Part shown: piece after piece, positions 24,641 to 34,774 of the stretch
Layout of the letters: each line of letters begins with the position of its first letter
Numbering within the stretch: the stretch's first letter is position 1
Source: Bacillota bacterium
GTDB taxonomy: Bacteria; Bacillota; Clostridia; Lachnospirales; Lachnospiraceae
DNA length: 44,035 bases
Direction: 5' to 3'
NCBI GenBank assembly: GCA_023663285.1
Contig: JAMPHT010000002.1
Location: forward strand, 70,932-114,966
The notes under the pieces: generated by a model
Told to the model about the DNA's origin: nothing
The model's database searches: none
The model's input: only the letters and a program-made list of their open reading frames with translations
Position numbers and translations under genes: made by a program

Positions 24641-26173
24641 TTACCTCTTTGATTTATGGAGGATTGCCAGTCCCTTCTGCTTCAAAAGCCTAAATTCCTT
24701 TGTGCGGTGATACACCAGTAAATACACCAGATTTGTCACAAGCAGGCAACACACCAGACGTCCGGCACACACTGAAAACAGGGAGCCAGTCATCTGTCTG
24801 CATAAAACATCCAAGCCAAACCACACTCCAAAGGTTACCGCCGCATAAATGCCATACCGTAGAAAATATCTTCCGGAAGAACACTCCAGCTTATGCCGAT
24901 ACAGCATATAAGGCTCCACCCACAGAGAGGTCGTCACCATGCTGACGGTTGTACCTATAAATACACCTATGGTTCCCAACTGCTTTCCCAAGACCCAGGA
25001 AACAACAAGATTGATAACCGCCTCCGCCAGGGACTTATAGCGATCATACCAGAATACTCCCAGGGAATCCCTGAAAATCAGAGTCGGCTGTCTCATACCC
25101 GTTATGTAAAAGTTCAGACACAGCACCAGCGTAATGTACTCTGGGAACACATACTGACTGCCGAAAAACAATTCCACAAAGGGATTCAACACCTGATAAA
25201 GACAGATAGCGACCATGCCGTACACCCACTGTCCCATAAAAAAAGAAGCCTCAAAAATCTTCCTGACACGCCCCGGACTGCTTTCCACTCCCAGATTTCC
25301 TACACTTGCAGTGATCCCGCCGAACATCTGGGCAAGCACCTGCTGAATGGAACCGATGATCAGAAAATAATTGGTATAGCAGCCCACACTGCGGATTCCT
25401 ACCAGCGCGGAAAGTAACAGATTGTCTGTGCTGTTTACGATTACCGTACTGGTCTTGTGCATCAGCATGGCACGGATATTACGGAAAATCCCCTTCCGCT
25501 CCTCCTCCGGAAGCTTTTCCGCCTTTTTGTCCTGCAGATAAGGATACATCCTGTCAGCCTTTGCAGAGATACACAGATTATTTGCTATAGTACACACTGC
25601 CATCACGGATACATAAAGCATAAAGTTTTTCGTGAGCAGAAGTACTCCTATCTGCAGCAAGCTCTGCGCAAACCAGGACATTGTCTGATAAAGCACTCCT
25701 ATATAGCTGAGCTGATGGGCATCCACCAGAGTCCTCTTATAAACAAACGTATAGGACAGTACGGAGTTTGCAAGGTACAACAGATATATCAAGGTCAAAT
25801 GTTCCACTCTTGGCTGATCTCTGAACAGGTATCCCAGAAACGGGACTAACAGCAGCCCCAGCGTCAGCACCATGCCTGCCACTCCCCGGTAAAAATTGCG
25901 GTACATCCGCATCAAAGCTTTCTGCTTCTCTATATTTCCCTCGGAAATAGGCTTGTACAGAGCGTAGGTAATGGCAGTCCCCACTCCCAGCTCCGACAAC
26001 GCAAGCACATTCAGTATGTCTGTAAACAGTCCGTTGATTCCCACATACTCTTCGCTGAGAGTATGGGTAAATACCACTCTTGCCACAAAACCGGCAAGCA
26101 TGGCGAGAATTCGGGAGCACATTGCCACCGTTGCATTTCTCGCCGAATATTCAGTCCTGCTTTTCTCCGTCAC
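24641..26173 (-). CDS. Oligosaccharide flippase (Wzx/MATE-like)
   Basis: 510 residues with ~14 predicted membrane segments and the N-terminal polysaccharide-transporter pattern (SRILAMLAGFVARVVFTHTL, EYVGINGLFTDILNVLALSELGVG). Such proteins flip lipid-linked repeat units or teichoic-acid-type intermediates across the membrane. GTG start with GAGAGGA upstream; the start lies one base behind the Stealth-gene stop. It is a second exporter besides PelG, suggesting that the operon handles two glycans or a main chain plus a decoration. Confidence 0.88.
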   Translation of the reverse strand: MTEKSRTEYSARNATVAMCSRILAMLAGFVARVVFTHTLSEEYVGINGLFTDILNVLALSELGVGTAITYALYKPISEGNIEKQKALMRMYRNFYRGVAGMVLTLGLLLVPFLGYLFRDQPRVEHLTLIYLLYLANSVLSYTFVYKRTLVDAHQLSYIGVLYQTMSWFAQSLLQIGVLLLTKNFMLYVSVMAVCTIANNLCISAKADRMYPYLQDKKAEKLPEEERKGIFRNIRAMLMHKTSTVIVNSTDNLLLSALVGIRSVGCYTNYFLIIGSIQQVLAQMFGGITASVGNLGVESSPGRVRKIFEASFFMGQWVYGMVAICLYQVLNPFVELFFGSQYVFPEYITLVLCLNFYITGMRQPTLIFRDSLGVFWYDRYKSLAEAVINLVVSWVLGKQLGTIGVFIGTTVSMVTTSLWVEPYMLYRHKLECSSGRYFLRYGIYAAVTFGVWFGLDVLCRQMTGSLFSVCAGRLVCCLLVTNLVYLLVYHRTKEFRLLKQKGLAILHKSKR

Positions 26174-26174
26174 C

Positions 26175-27209
26175 TTATCCTCTCATTCTGCAGCCGATAG
26201 CTGCCTCATCCTGTTCAAACACTGAGGGAGTCGGTAATATCTGCTGAAACGCTCCTCTGATCGCTTTTCCCGCTTCCTCCGCCTGATTTTCAGGAATAGA
26301 TACGTCGTTGATACATATGGTTTTTTTCTTTTGTTTTCTGATGGTACGAAGCAGTCTGTCCGTTTTGCCGATTACCGTGAAAAATGCAAAATCCTGCTGT
26401 ATATTCTTTGGCCGGAAGCGTCCTGACAGTTTCTGATATTCTCGAAACAAATAAGGCGTTAAGTCATCCCGGCTGCGGAACCGATTAGCTGACATCTTTT
26501 CCAGCGCTTCCCCTTCCTTCTCCCACAACTCCTGAAAGGTGCTTTTTAAGAAAGGCATGGGACCATGCACCGTATAGAAGCCCGTAAACCGTGGAAAAAA
26601 AAGCTCCAGAAAATTATAGCAAAAATACAGAGGGGGATATCCGATGTGAAAATAGCTTCCCGGTTGTCTGCGCACATTTTCCCGTTTGTCAAAATATTTG
26701 GACAATACCAGCGCATTGTTTAAAAACAGATGAGACATCACCGGATTGTCCCTGTTTGCCACTACCGGCTGCAGAGCCAGCATATCGCAGGGCAGACCCC
26801 CCCTGAAAAAATATTCCGGCTTTACCGGTTTTGTCAAATACATATCGTCATTGAAATAGACAAACTGCTCTGCAAGCCCCCTGATACGGTATAGATAGAT
26901 TTCTATTACGTTCCCGTTAAAGGTGGGAAGAAATTCTGCAGGAATAATGTCCTCATGCCGCACCACATTCAGCCTGGGGCAGTCTGTATTCAACCACTCC
27001 GGTATATGCCCCCAGGTCACCAGATGTACCTTGCGCACCCAAGGTGCAAACTTTTCTACACCTCTGAACCAGTAGCGGAACAGCCCCCAGTCCCGATATC
27101 TCTCGGCTCTTCCGTCCTCCCCTTCTCCGGGGGCATACTTTTCCCTGCTCCGGCGCCAGTCCGGATCACTTTCATTCAGCCAGGTTACTACAAAATCGAT
27201 CTCCTGCAT
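26175..27209 (-). CDS. Stealth-family hexose-phosphate transferase
   Basis: 344 residues. Conserved regions appear in order: IDFVVTWLNESDPDW (region 1), RYRDWGLFRYWFRGVEKFAPWV through VHLVTWGHIPEWL (region 2), and GNVIEIYLYRIRGLAEQFVYFNDDMYL (region 3). Stealth enzymes move hexose-1-phosphate from UDP-sugars onto capsule or teichoic-acid-like chains. This predicts a phosphodiester-linked sugar in the surface polymer. The gene sits between a DUF4832 protein and the flippase. Confidence 0.92.
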   Translation of the reverse strand: MQEIDFVVTWLNESDPDWRRSREKYAPGEGEDGRAERYRDWGLFRYWFRGVEKFAPWVRKVHLVTWGHIPEWLNTDCPRLNVVRHEDIIPAEFLPTFNGNVIEIYLYRIRGLAEQFVYFNDDMYLTKPVKPEYFFRGGLPCDMLALQPVVANRDNPVMSHLFLNNALVLSKYFDKRENVRRQPGSYFHIGYPPLYFCYNFLELFFPRFTGFYTVHGPMPFLKSTFQELWEKEGEALEKMSANRFRSRDDLTPYLFREYQKLSGRFRPKNIQQDFAFFTVIGKTDRLLRTIRKQKKKTICINDVSIPENQAEEAGKAIRGAFQQILPTPSVFEQDEAAIGCRMRG

Positions 27210-27238
27210 TGGTTTATTTCTCCCATATCTGCATTTCT

Positions 27239-28966
27239 CTACTCAAGAATTCGAGCCATCCACTCCGGAAACTCTTGTTTCCAGAGTTCTTTTATTTCTT
27301 CGGTTTCTCCCAGTTTCAGCGTACCCACCCTGTAACCTATTCTATCCGGGTCCTGCTCATTTCCCAGCAGTATTATTTCCCCCGACAAAGCATCGGACAT
27401 ATGGAAATATACCTCATACTCTCCCTGAGGCATCCCGCCCATGGAAAGTTCCCAGCGCAGCGTCTTTTGTTCGTCAGACTGGGTGCCTCCCGCCAGATCC
27501 CTAATATCCTGCGTCGGATCACAGACATAGGAATATTCTCTTCCATGCTCCCTGTCATACAGAACCAGTTCTACCTGCGTTTCTCTGTATATCGGTGCAA
27601 ATCCCACGTTTTGAAGTGTTATCTCCGCCGTCAGCCCGTCCTCTTTCCAGTCATACTCCAACTCCGCTTTCCGCAGCACCAGGCGGTAACCCAAATGCCG
27701 CTCCATATAGGTCAGTCCGTCCATGCCGTTAAAACAGCCGTCCTCCTGCACAGTGGTTTTTTCCCACTTGTTGAACACCCTGGTATCAAAATCCCGGTTG
27801 GCGTAGGTGACGTGCATGGCCTTCATATCCGCCAGCGCATTTTCAAAATCATTATAAGAATTAGGATTCATGATTTCCCCGCCAATAGGTACGATTCTGC
27901 ACAGAATGTCCTGAAAAGCCAATTCCTCCTGACGATTCCAGAAAGTGAAGTCTCCATGCTCCGCCCGTGTCTGATCTCCGTAGGTTCCGTAATCGCTCCA
28001 GCTTCCCAGCATACCATCATTAAACAGGCCCAGTCGGGATGCCAGAGTTCCGTCCCCCCGATCTACCAGACTCGGATCTCCGATTCCCGTAATCATTCTC
28101 CACTGGGCAGGCATACGCACGGAAAGATAAGTACTGTCCGCCGTCGCCTCGTATAATGCTTCAGCAAGAGCCTGATAATTCTCCGTGCCCAGAAATTTTG
28201 AGCTGTGCATCTCCCCCCAACTGCCGATAAACAGGCCCTGGGTCAAAAATATCTGGTCGCTGTGTTCCTTCAGCCAGGGTCCTACCTGTTCTATATGCCG
28301 CAAAATGGTATCCAGACTGTCCGGCTCATACTGCAGATTTTTCCCATCCCAGTCATAGAGAAAACGTATGATCAAATGCTTGTCATCCACATGCTCCTCC
28401 AGGGCCCGGAACAGATTATCCAGGCTTTGCAGACCCTTCTCCGAGATCTCCCTGCTTTTAAAATATTGCAGGTTTATCTGAATCATTGTCAGGCTGGTCT
28501 TGTTATCCTTGGCATATCTCCAGCCAAGATCTTCCTGAAAGCTCTCAAAGCTCCTGACTTCATCTTTAATGAAGTAACCGTGCATATGATAAAATCCCCT
28601 GTTTGGATTCTTCAGTTCCCTGGCAGACTCTGTAAATTCAAAGCTTTCCGCTGTACCCATACCATGTCCCCTGGCCTCCAGATAATTCTGCCAAAGCGTG
28701 GAAAAATGCCCCAACAGCGCTGAGAACTGATTGGAAAGCGCCGTATGCTCCCCCGTAAGTGTGGAATGCTCCTCCGTAAGCCCCGAATACTCATCAGAAA
28801 GTGCCGCAAGCCGTTCTGACAGCGCCAGCGCCTCGCCATCCCGTTTATATAGCATCCAGCCTGTCCCTCCCAAAAGCAATAGCAGACAGAAAACAAACAG
28901 GCTCACAATGACACGCGATAACCTATGCTTCTTTTTTTGCCTTTCCTGCTCTTTACTCACTTCCAC
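27239..28966 (-). CDS. Membrane-anchored DUF4832 protein with coiled-coil stalk
   Basis: 575 residues. Basic N-terminus, one membrane segment (17-40), then seven heptads in a row (residues ~49-97, units such as LSDEYSG, LTEEHST, LTGEHTA) that should form a coiled-coil stalk. The rest is a DUF4874 plus DUF4832 module like that of the protein at 31389-32765, with GSWGEMHSSKF as the shared core. The family resembles glycoside-hydrolase TIM barrels; the Glu in WGEMH may be catalytic. It would act outside the cell on the polymer. The start overlaps the upstream gene by 10 bases. Confidence 0.85.
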   Translation of the reverse strand: MEVSKEQERQKKKHRLSRVIVSLFVFCLLLLLGGTGWMLYKRDGEALALSERLAALSDEYSGLTEEHSTLTGEHTALSNQFSALLGHFSTLWQNYLEARGHGMGTAESFEFTESARELKNPNRGFYHMHGYFIKDEVRSFESFQEDLGWRYAKDNKTSLTMIQINLQYFKSREISEKGLQSLDNLFRALEEHVDDKHLIIRFLYDWDGKNLQYEPDSLDTILRHIEQVGPWLKEHSDQIFLTQGLFIGSWGEMHSSKFLGTENYQALAEALYEATADSTYLSVRMPAQWRMITGIGDPSLVDRGDGTLASRLGLFNDGMLGSWSDYGTYGDQTRAEHGDFTFWNRQEELAFQDILCRIVPIGGEIMNPNSYNDFENALADMKAMHVTYANRDFDTRVFNKWEKTTVQEDGCFNGMDGLTYMERHLGYRLVLRKAELEYDWKEDGLTAEITLQNVGFAPIYRETQVELVLYDREHGREYSYVCDPTQDIRDLAGGTQSDEQKTLRWELSMGGMPQGEYEVYFHMSDALSGEIILLGNEQDPDRIGYRVGTLKLGETEEIKELWKQEFPEWMARILE

Positions 28967-31383
28967 TCTTCCTCACTCTGATATAAAATTCCCAGTTGAT
29001 ACAAGTTTTGCGGGTTCTGCTTTATATAATAACACACAAAATGCTCATCCTCATAGTAGGTCTTCAATTCGCCCGGATACAATGCGGCAAATTCCTGACA
29101 CCATTTATATGCCAGAGATTCCAGCACCGTACGGGCATTCAAGAAAGAATAAACGGAGGAGCTGACTTCAAATACATATTTTGACCCCGTCAGTTCCTCT
29201 TCCGGTATAAGCTTTGAAACCGTAATGTCCGGACACTGGCTGACGTAGGAATCATAATAATCTGCATACTTCTCGTATGCCAGCCACCTGGGTCCGGTGA
29301 AAAAATGGCTCTGAGCATACTCGATAGGCGTCTTCTCAATGAAGATAAATAAATGCTCCGCAGGCAGACGGTATTCCTCCTCCTGACACTGGTTTACGAA
29401 TGAAACCAACTCCTCGTGCCAGCCATACTGTATCTGCTGATACAACTCGTCGACAGGAGAAATGATCATATAACTGTATGGCGGAAGCGTCGCCGTAATG
29501 GAATAGGTCGTCAACACCGCACCGTTAAAACGGGTCAGCTCATAATACAGGAAGCCGTGATATGTCCCCGTCACAAGAGTAAAAACATAAATACCCGCCA
29601 CCGCCATGGCCGCCACTGCCTTGAGAAGTCCCTTCCAGACTATCAAGGCAATTACCGTAAACAGTATATCAAAGGGCACGCCCATCATGGCAAGAATGAG
29701 CATCTGAATGGTAGAACACAGTCTGGAGCCCGCAATCAGAGACGGCAGCCCCAGACTGGTGGCACCGTACATCCCCACAAACAGAATCGACGCAAAAGTA
29801 ATCGACAGATACTGATCAAAATATGCCGGCTTCGGCTTCCGTTTTCTCCTGCGCAGCGCCAGCCACAGCAAACCGGCCGGCAGCCGATAGCACAGCCATA
29901 TCAAAAGAGCTAAAACAGTAAAAGCCACGATCCATTGCGCCCGTTCAGAGCGATACAAAGTCTCATAGCCGGCCTTGTAAAGCGCCTGTCCCTCTTTTAG
30001 CAGAAACTCTTTTATCCGCTGAAGTAATGCCACAATGCGAACCGATATCGGCTCTTTTATCTGCTCCACTTCTTCTCCGTTGCCGACGGCCTCTCCGACA
30101 GCGGTAAAAGCTTCTCCGCCGCCCTGCACTCCCTCACTTGTCTGCCCAGGCTCTGTCCCGGCATCTTCTTCATCCGTTCCGCTTATAAACTGGTTTTCCG
30201 TTCCGTCAATGACACTCATTGCCCAGCCGATAGACCCCTGAAAAGGAATTCCTGAGAGCAGCGCGCCTCCCATGGGAAGCACCGCCACCAGGACCCCTGC
30301 GGCCACAGCCGCCACCAGCGGCGTAAACCTCGTCCGGGAAAAAATCCTTTTCAGATGAACCGGTACAAAGGCCACACAAAGGAAAAATGCCATAATAGTA
30401 GGATAAAAATGAATCGCAAGGGATGCGGCAAGAGCAAGGGCAAACACCAACAGATTTTCATCCCAATACCCTTTCGTCAGTTTTCCCCTGAATACGGTCC
30501 GCTTCTCAGAGTGCAGGTAGCGCACCAGAAAAGCAGCACACAGGAAAACTGAATACAAGCCGAATTCCATGGGCAGGGACCACTGCAGACGGGACATACC
30601 GTATATTTCATCAATACAGACCACATCCAGCGTCAGAAACGCCGTCAATACAAGCATGGGCGTATATCGCCAGCGAAACACCTCTTTGAACAGGACGTAA
30701 GCCGCCAGAAGATAAACCGCCACATGAATTCCCGCCATAAACAGCAGACAACTGTATATCCGAATGCCAAACAGGGCGTGCAGGCCGTAAAGGAAACAAT
30801 GCATTCCCTCCGGATAGACACCCTCCACAAAAATCTGTCCCTGCACCAGGCCATATATCCATGCGTTATGAGGATACAGATCCCCGAAACCATAAGAGTA
30901 ATCCTGAAATGCACCCCATGAAAAATAGATCATCCCATAGATAATGATGACCGAAAGCAGTCCGTACTCCCACCAGTGGGAATGACAGCGCCTGCAAAGC
31001 ATCTGAAGGATCCCCTTTATCCGCTTTCCGATGCCTGACAACAAGTTGTGGCTGAACATTTTCATCCCGTAGGTCCCGTTCAGCAGATGCTTGATATTAC
31101 GTCCTTCCTTTCTGCCCCAGCCCAGCCATTTGAACACTTCTATCAGAAACGGGATGTAGAACAGCCCCCGGACCACCCATATATTCAGCAGATGGAACAG
31201 TCCCAGCATGATCACCACCGTATTGATCAGCACGGGCTGAAAGGTAGTGCAAAAGGCAAAGCAGAACGTGGTGGAACGGCCGTTCAGGAATCTGCGCAGC
31301 ACAACGGCAGGCCAGATAAACATCAGAAATAAGTATCCCGCCAGTACCTTTACATATTCACCTGCCCAATACCATGTGACCAA
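28957..31383 (-). CDS. Large polytopic membrane protein, likely glycosyltransferase-C-like
   Basis: 808 residues, about thirteen membrane segments, with an extracytoplasmic acidic insert (around 400-450: EDAGTEPGQTSEGVQGG) and a soluble C-terminal domain of ~190 residues. The pattern (GFGDLYPHNAWIYGLVQGQI after the first segments) resembles DUF6541-type or GT-C membrane transferases that use polyprenyl-phosphate sugars. No catalytic residue can be fixed. TTG start with GGAGAG 9 nt upstream. It is placed between two DUF4832 proteins. Confidence 0.75.
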   Translation of the reverse strand: MVTWYWAGEYVKVLAGYLFLMFIWPAVVLRRFLNGRSTTFCFAFCTTFQPVLINTVVIMLGLFHLLNIWVVRGLFYIPFLIEVFKWLGWGRKEGRNIKHLLNGTYGMKMFSHNLLSGIGKRIKGILQMLCRRCHSHWWEYGLLSVIIIYGMIYFSWGAFQDYSYGFGDLYPHNAWIYGLVQGQIFVEGVYPEGMHCFLYGLHALFGIRIYSCLLFMAGIHVAVYLLAAYVLFKEVFRWRYTPMLVLTAFLTLDVVCIDEIYGMSRLQWSLPMEFGLYSVFLCAAFLVRYLHSEKRTVFRGKLTKGYWDENLLVFALALAASLAIHFYPTIMAFFLCVAFVPVHLKRIFSRTRFTPLVAAVAAGVLVAVLPMGGALLSGIPFQGSIGWAMSVIDGTENQFISGTDEEDAGTEPGQTSEGVQGGGEAFTAVGEAVGNGEEVEQIKEPISVRIVALLQRIKEFLLKEGQALYKAGYETLYRSERAQWIVAFTVLALLIWLCYRLPAGLLWLALRRRKRKPKPAYFDQYLSITFASILFVGMYGATSLGLPSLIAGSRLCSTIQMLILAMMGVPFDILFTVIALIVWKGLLKAVAAMAVAGIYVFTLVTGTYHGFLYYELTRFNGAVLTTYSITATLPPYSYMIISPVDELYQQIQYGWHEELVSFVNQCQEEEYRLPAEHLFIFIEKTPIEYAQSHFFTGPRWLAYEKYADYYDSYVSQCPDITVSKLIPEEELTGSKYVFEVSSSVYSFLNARTVLESLAYKWCQEFAALYPGELKTYYEDEHFVCYYIKQNPQNLYQLGILYQSEEEWK

Positions 31384-31388
31384 TCTTT

Positions 31389-32765
31389 TTATCTCTCCAG
31401 TTCCCCTATTTTTGTCCTTCCGTCCTTATCACAGCCGTTGGCAAACCGGATGCACGCCCCGTCCGCCTTTCTGTTTGCCCGGATCCACAGCTGCCGGGGC
31501 TTCAGCAAAATATTGCAGGATAAGCTTCTGATCTCTCCGCTGTTCCAGACGGTATCCGCATTCTTTTCCGGCGCAAGGCGCAGCCGCTCTGCGCCCTGCT
31601 CCTGAGGCCCCTCCTTTTCAGGCATCTGCCCTGACTCTTCGGACATCCGGTCTCCGGGTAGAGCTTTGCTCTCCAGCCAGAACTCCGCCTCCTGATACAG
31701 AGAGGCAAACCCGGTATTCTCTATGACGATCTCCAGCTTCCCGCTTTTCTCTCCCCGCCCGGCCTGAAGCCGGACGCTTCGGATCACCAGACGATATCCC
31801 AGATGGGCGCCGATATAGTCATACAGGCTTTTCCCGTTCCACTCCGCCGCCCCGGCATATTTCCACTGCTTCCAGATGTCCAGTATCCCGGCGTCATAGA
31901 CCTTGTTCAAATAGGTGATGTGCATCCGGCGTAAAGTCTCCTCCGTAAGCTTCGGCGTCAACTGCTCCTGAAAGGCTTCCCCGTAAACGGCCTCCCCTCC
32001 GTTTGGCACGATACGGCACAGCTCCTCCTCAAAGCACAGCTCTTCCTCCCGCTTCCACGCCTCTCCCCAGCCGTTTTCACGGCCAAGGATCCCGAAGGTG
32101 CCCAGGTGATCCCCGGAGGCAAATATGGCGTCGTCGAACAGGCCCATGTCCCGCCTGCCATACCGCCCGTTCTTCTGTTCTCCGTGGAGCTGCCGCCAGT
32201 ATGCGGGGCGGCGCACGGCGGCATAGGTATTCTCAGGTATGTATTCCTGCAGGATCTCCCAAAGCTCTTTCCTTTTCCGCTCATCCTGAAAGCGGGTGGT
32301 GTGCATCTCTCCCCAGTTTCCCGTGAGCAGACCCTGATAGATGAAAATGTGTTCCCCGTACTCCCTGAGCAGCTTTCCCACCTGGCGCATATGCTCCTTT
32401 ACCTGATCCCAGAAGTAAGGCTCTCTCTCCACAGCCTTTCCCTGATGGTCGTACGCCACCCGCAGGATCATATTGTAATGATTATCACGGAAAAAAGCAA
32501 GAATACGCCTTATCCGGTCAAGAGCCTCCTCGTCCAGCTTCCTGTCCCTGAAGCCTCCTATATCCACAAAGACCAGGGCCAGGGACGCTTTCCGGTCCAG
32601 ACACCATTCCAATTCTCCGAAATCCGGCTCCGAATCCGCCTGAAAGGTATGGATCTGATACCATCCCCTGCATGGATTGCAGACATCCTCCGGCCGCTCT
32701 GTAAGGTCGGCGGGATCGATTTTCCAGCCGGATTCCGATTTTTTTATTTTTTCCAAAAACTTCAT
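31389..32765 (-). CDS. DUF4874/DUF4832 protein, cytoplasmic or leaderless form
   Basis: 458 residues. N-terminal DUF4874 (NPCRGWYQIHTF, LALVFVDIGGFRDR, YNMILRVAYDHQGK) and DUF4832 (from GLLTGNWGEMHTTRF, through VAELCRIVPNGGEA-like, to HLGYRLVIRSVRL). It has no signal peptide or membrane anchor, unlike its paralogue at 27239-28966. A short low-complexity insert (residues ~375-405) lies in the C-terminal part. Probably a carbohydrate-active TIM-barrel protein; the substrate is unknown. It follows the GT2 gene by 12 bp. Confidence 0.82.
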   Translation of the reverse strand: MKFLEKIKKSESGWKIDPADLTERPEDVCNPCRGWYQIHTFQADSEPDFGELEWCLDRKASLALVFVDIGGFRDRKLDEEALDRIRRILAFFRDNHYNMILRVAYDHQGKAVEREPYFWDQVKEHMRQVGKLLREYGEHIFIYQGLLTGNWGEMHTTRFQDERKRKELWEILQEYIPENTYAAVRRPAYWRQLHGEQKNGRYGRRDMGLFDDAIFASGDHLGTFGILGRENGWGEAWKREEELCFEEELCRIVPNGGEAVYGEAFQEQLTPKLTEETLRRMHITYLNKVYDAGILDIWKQWKYAGAAEWNGKSLYDYIGAHLGYRLVIRSVRLQAGRGEKSGKLEIVIENTGFASLYQEAEFWLESKALPGDRMSEESGQMPEKEGPQEQGAERLRLAPEKNADTVWNSGEIRSLSCNILLKPRQLWIRANRKADGACIRFANGCDKDGRTKIGELER

Positions 32766-32777
32766 TCCGGCCTCCCG

Positions 32778-33536
32778 TTACCTCTGTTTGAACACCTTGA
32801 TACGCATCCACACCGCGATGATGGAATACATCATGCGGAACATATATATCAGCGGCTTTATGACTCCATGGTGCATACTGACTCCCTCATGTCTGGCAAA
32901 CATCAGCGCAGGCATCTCCTCCACCTGATAGCCCAGCAGCAGCATCTGCATGATCATATTTGCATCCGGATACTGATCGTCAAAATGCCGGAACTCAGCA
33001 TAATAGGAAAAAGCCCGTCTGCTCAAGCCCTGAAGCCCTGTGGTGGGATCCTTTATCTTCCTGCCGGTCCCGATCCGGATCAATACCCTGAAAAAGCTGT
33101 AGGCTATTCTTTTCACAAAGGATACGGGATAGGTCTCACTGCCCTCCACAAACCGGGAACCCAGCACAATATCCGGTCTTTTCCCCTCTTCATTCTCCGC
33201 AAGCAGCCTGTCGTAGATCTTTTTCACATTGCTGACCGCGTGCTGCCCGTCCGCATCCATCTGGATCACATACTCATAGCCCTTGTCCACGGCATATTTA
33301 TAGCCTACCTGCAATCCGCTGCCATACCCCAGATTATAGACGTGGGTCACTACCGGGTAGCCCTTATGCCTGACGATCTCCGCCGTCTTGTCCGTAGAAG
33401 CGTCGTTCATGACCAGAATATCCGCCCACTCCGGGATCCCGGCAGCCTCCAGCGTATCCAATGTATCGCCTATGCTCTTTTCCTCATTGTATGCCGGAAT
33501 GATGATCAGCAGCTTCTTCCGTATCTTTTCCCCCAT
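32778..33536 (-). CDS. Family 2 glycosyltransferase (dolichol/polyprenyl-phosphate sugar synthase-like)
   Basis: 252 residues, GT-A fold: IIPAYNEEKSIGDTL at the start, then VIQMDADGQH (DxD metal site), and GLQGLSRRAF near residue 165. No C-terminal membrane pair. It resembles polyprenyl-phosphate-mannose/glucose synthases, which would supply the lipid-linked sugar for the membrane transferase two genes downstream; that link is inference. GGGGGAG precedes the ATG. Confidence 0.9.
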   Translation of the reverse strand: MGEKIRKKLLIIIPAYNEEKSIGDTLDTLEAAGIPEWADILVMNDASTDKTAEIVRHKGYPVVTHVYNLGYGSGLQVGYKYAVDKGYEYVIQMDADGQHAVSNVKKIYDRLLAENEEGKRPDIVLGSRFVEGSETYPVSFVKRIAYSFFRVLIRIGTGRKIKDPTTGLQGLSRRAFSYYAEFRHFDDQYPDANMIMQMLLLGYQVEEMPALMFARHEGVSMHHGVIKPLIYMFRMMYSIIAVWMRIKVFKQR

Positions 33537-33574
33537 TTTTTCTCCCCCATCTCTTCACAGTGCAGGCTCTGAAG

Positions 33575-34774
33575 CTATACAAGCCCCAGCAGCTTATCCA
33601 GCTCCGCCCTGTCCCCAAAGGAACGCCCGGCAGCCGCCCTGCCTAAGTCCTCTCGCAGCTTTGGCGTATGGATCAGTCTCTGTATCCCCTCACAGATGCT
33701 CTCCGGCGTCAGATCGCAGAACAGCCCGTCCACCTCATCCGTCACCTGCTCCCTGTTGCCGCTGCAGTCAGATACCAGAATAGGCTTTCCCAGGATCTGG
33801 GCCTCCTGTATGGCAATGCTCTTCCCCTCAAACCGGGTGGCGTGGACATATATATCCGCCTGCGCAAAATAGGGATAGGGATTCCTCACGGCTCCCGGTA
33901 ATAGAAAATCCTGCTCCAACCCCAGCTTTTTCCTCTTTTCCTCCAGAGAACTCCTCTGATCTCCCTCTCCCAGCACATACCACCGCACCTGCTCTCCCCG
34001 CTCCTTCAGCAGGCTCATAGCATCCAGCGCGGCGTCATATGCCTTTTGTGCGGTGAGCCGCCCCACCGTCAAAATGCGGATCCCCTGAAAATCATCCTCA
34101 AAGCCCCCCGGCAGGGATGCCTTTCTCCTGATTTCCTCTACATCCAGCAGATTTTGAAAAACAAAGCTCCGGTCCCCACATTCCGGATATACCCTGTCAA
34201 AAGAAGCCTTCACCTCGTCGGACACGGAAAAGATCCTGTCAAATGCCGGATAACAGTCTTTATCCAGCTGCCTGGTGTAGCCTGCCTGCTCATAATCTAT
34301 GTGTATAAAGGCCGCCTTTTTTGCCGCCTTCACATGATCCGCTACATAGTAGGCGGAGCCGCCCTCCAGATAAGCCACCGCCAAATCGTATCTTGCAGAA
34401 AAGCGCTGTTCGCCGTCAGACAAAAGCCGCCACAGCAGCTTATCCGTCTGCACTCGGCCCTTTGCCGCCATGGCAAAAAGATTCCTGATCAGATAGGGCA
34501 GCAGCCTGAAAACCGTCCCCCTGCGAAGAGCCGCCGCCATGACCCGGCGCGCCATCAGCCGCCTGCCCGCCCCGCTCAACACGGGTCTGTCATAAAAAGA
34601 GCGGTTCAGCAGCCTCACATATTCCGGAAGCTCGCTTACCATCTCCCCCTGGCCCATCAGCACATAAAGCGAGACCTCATACTGCTTCGGATCTATCTGC
34701 CGAAGCAGGTTCAGCAGCGCCGTCTCCGCTCCCGCCTGTCCCAGGGTATTGATCACAAACAGAAGCTTTTTCAT
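33575..34774 (-). CDS. Family 4 glycosyltransferase
   Basis: 399 residues, GT-B fold. MKKLLFVINTLGQAGAE is the typical start with the glycine loop. The C-terminal half has ILTVGRLTAQKAYD, YVLGEG and the E-x7-E motif in FEGKSIAIQEAQILGKP. It uses an activated sugar to extend the glycan. Its ATG overlaps the DUF2304 stop by four bases, so the two are coupled. Confidence 0.92.
   Translation of the reverse strand: MKKLLFVINTLGQAGAETALLNLLRQIDPKQYEVSLYVLMGQGEMVSELPEYVRLLNRSFYDRPVLSGAGRRLMARRVMAAALRRGTVFRLLPYLIRNLFAMAAKGRVQTDKLLWRLLSDGEQRFSARYDLAVAYLEGGSAYYVADHVKAAKKAAFIHIDYEQAGYTRQLDKDCYPAFDRIFSVSDEVKASFDRVYPECGDRSFVFQNLLDVEEIRRKASLPGGFEDDFQGIRILTVGRLTAQKAYDAALDAMSLLKERGEQVRWYVLGEGDQRSSLEEKRKKLGLEQDFLLPGAVRNPYPYFAQADIYVHATRFEGKSIAIQEAQILGKPILVSDCSGNREQVTDEVDGLFCDLTPESICEGIQRLIHTPKLREDLGRAAAGRSFGDRAELDKLLGLV

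Noticed and set aside
32106-33572. 488-codon open frame on the plus strand opposite the GT2 and DUF4832 genes
   Set aside because: Antisense of two recognised genes; no motif and no ribosome site.
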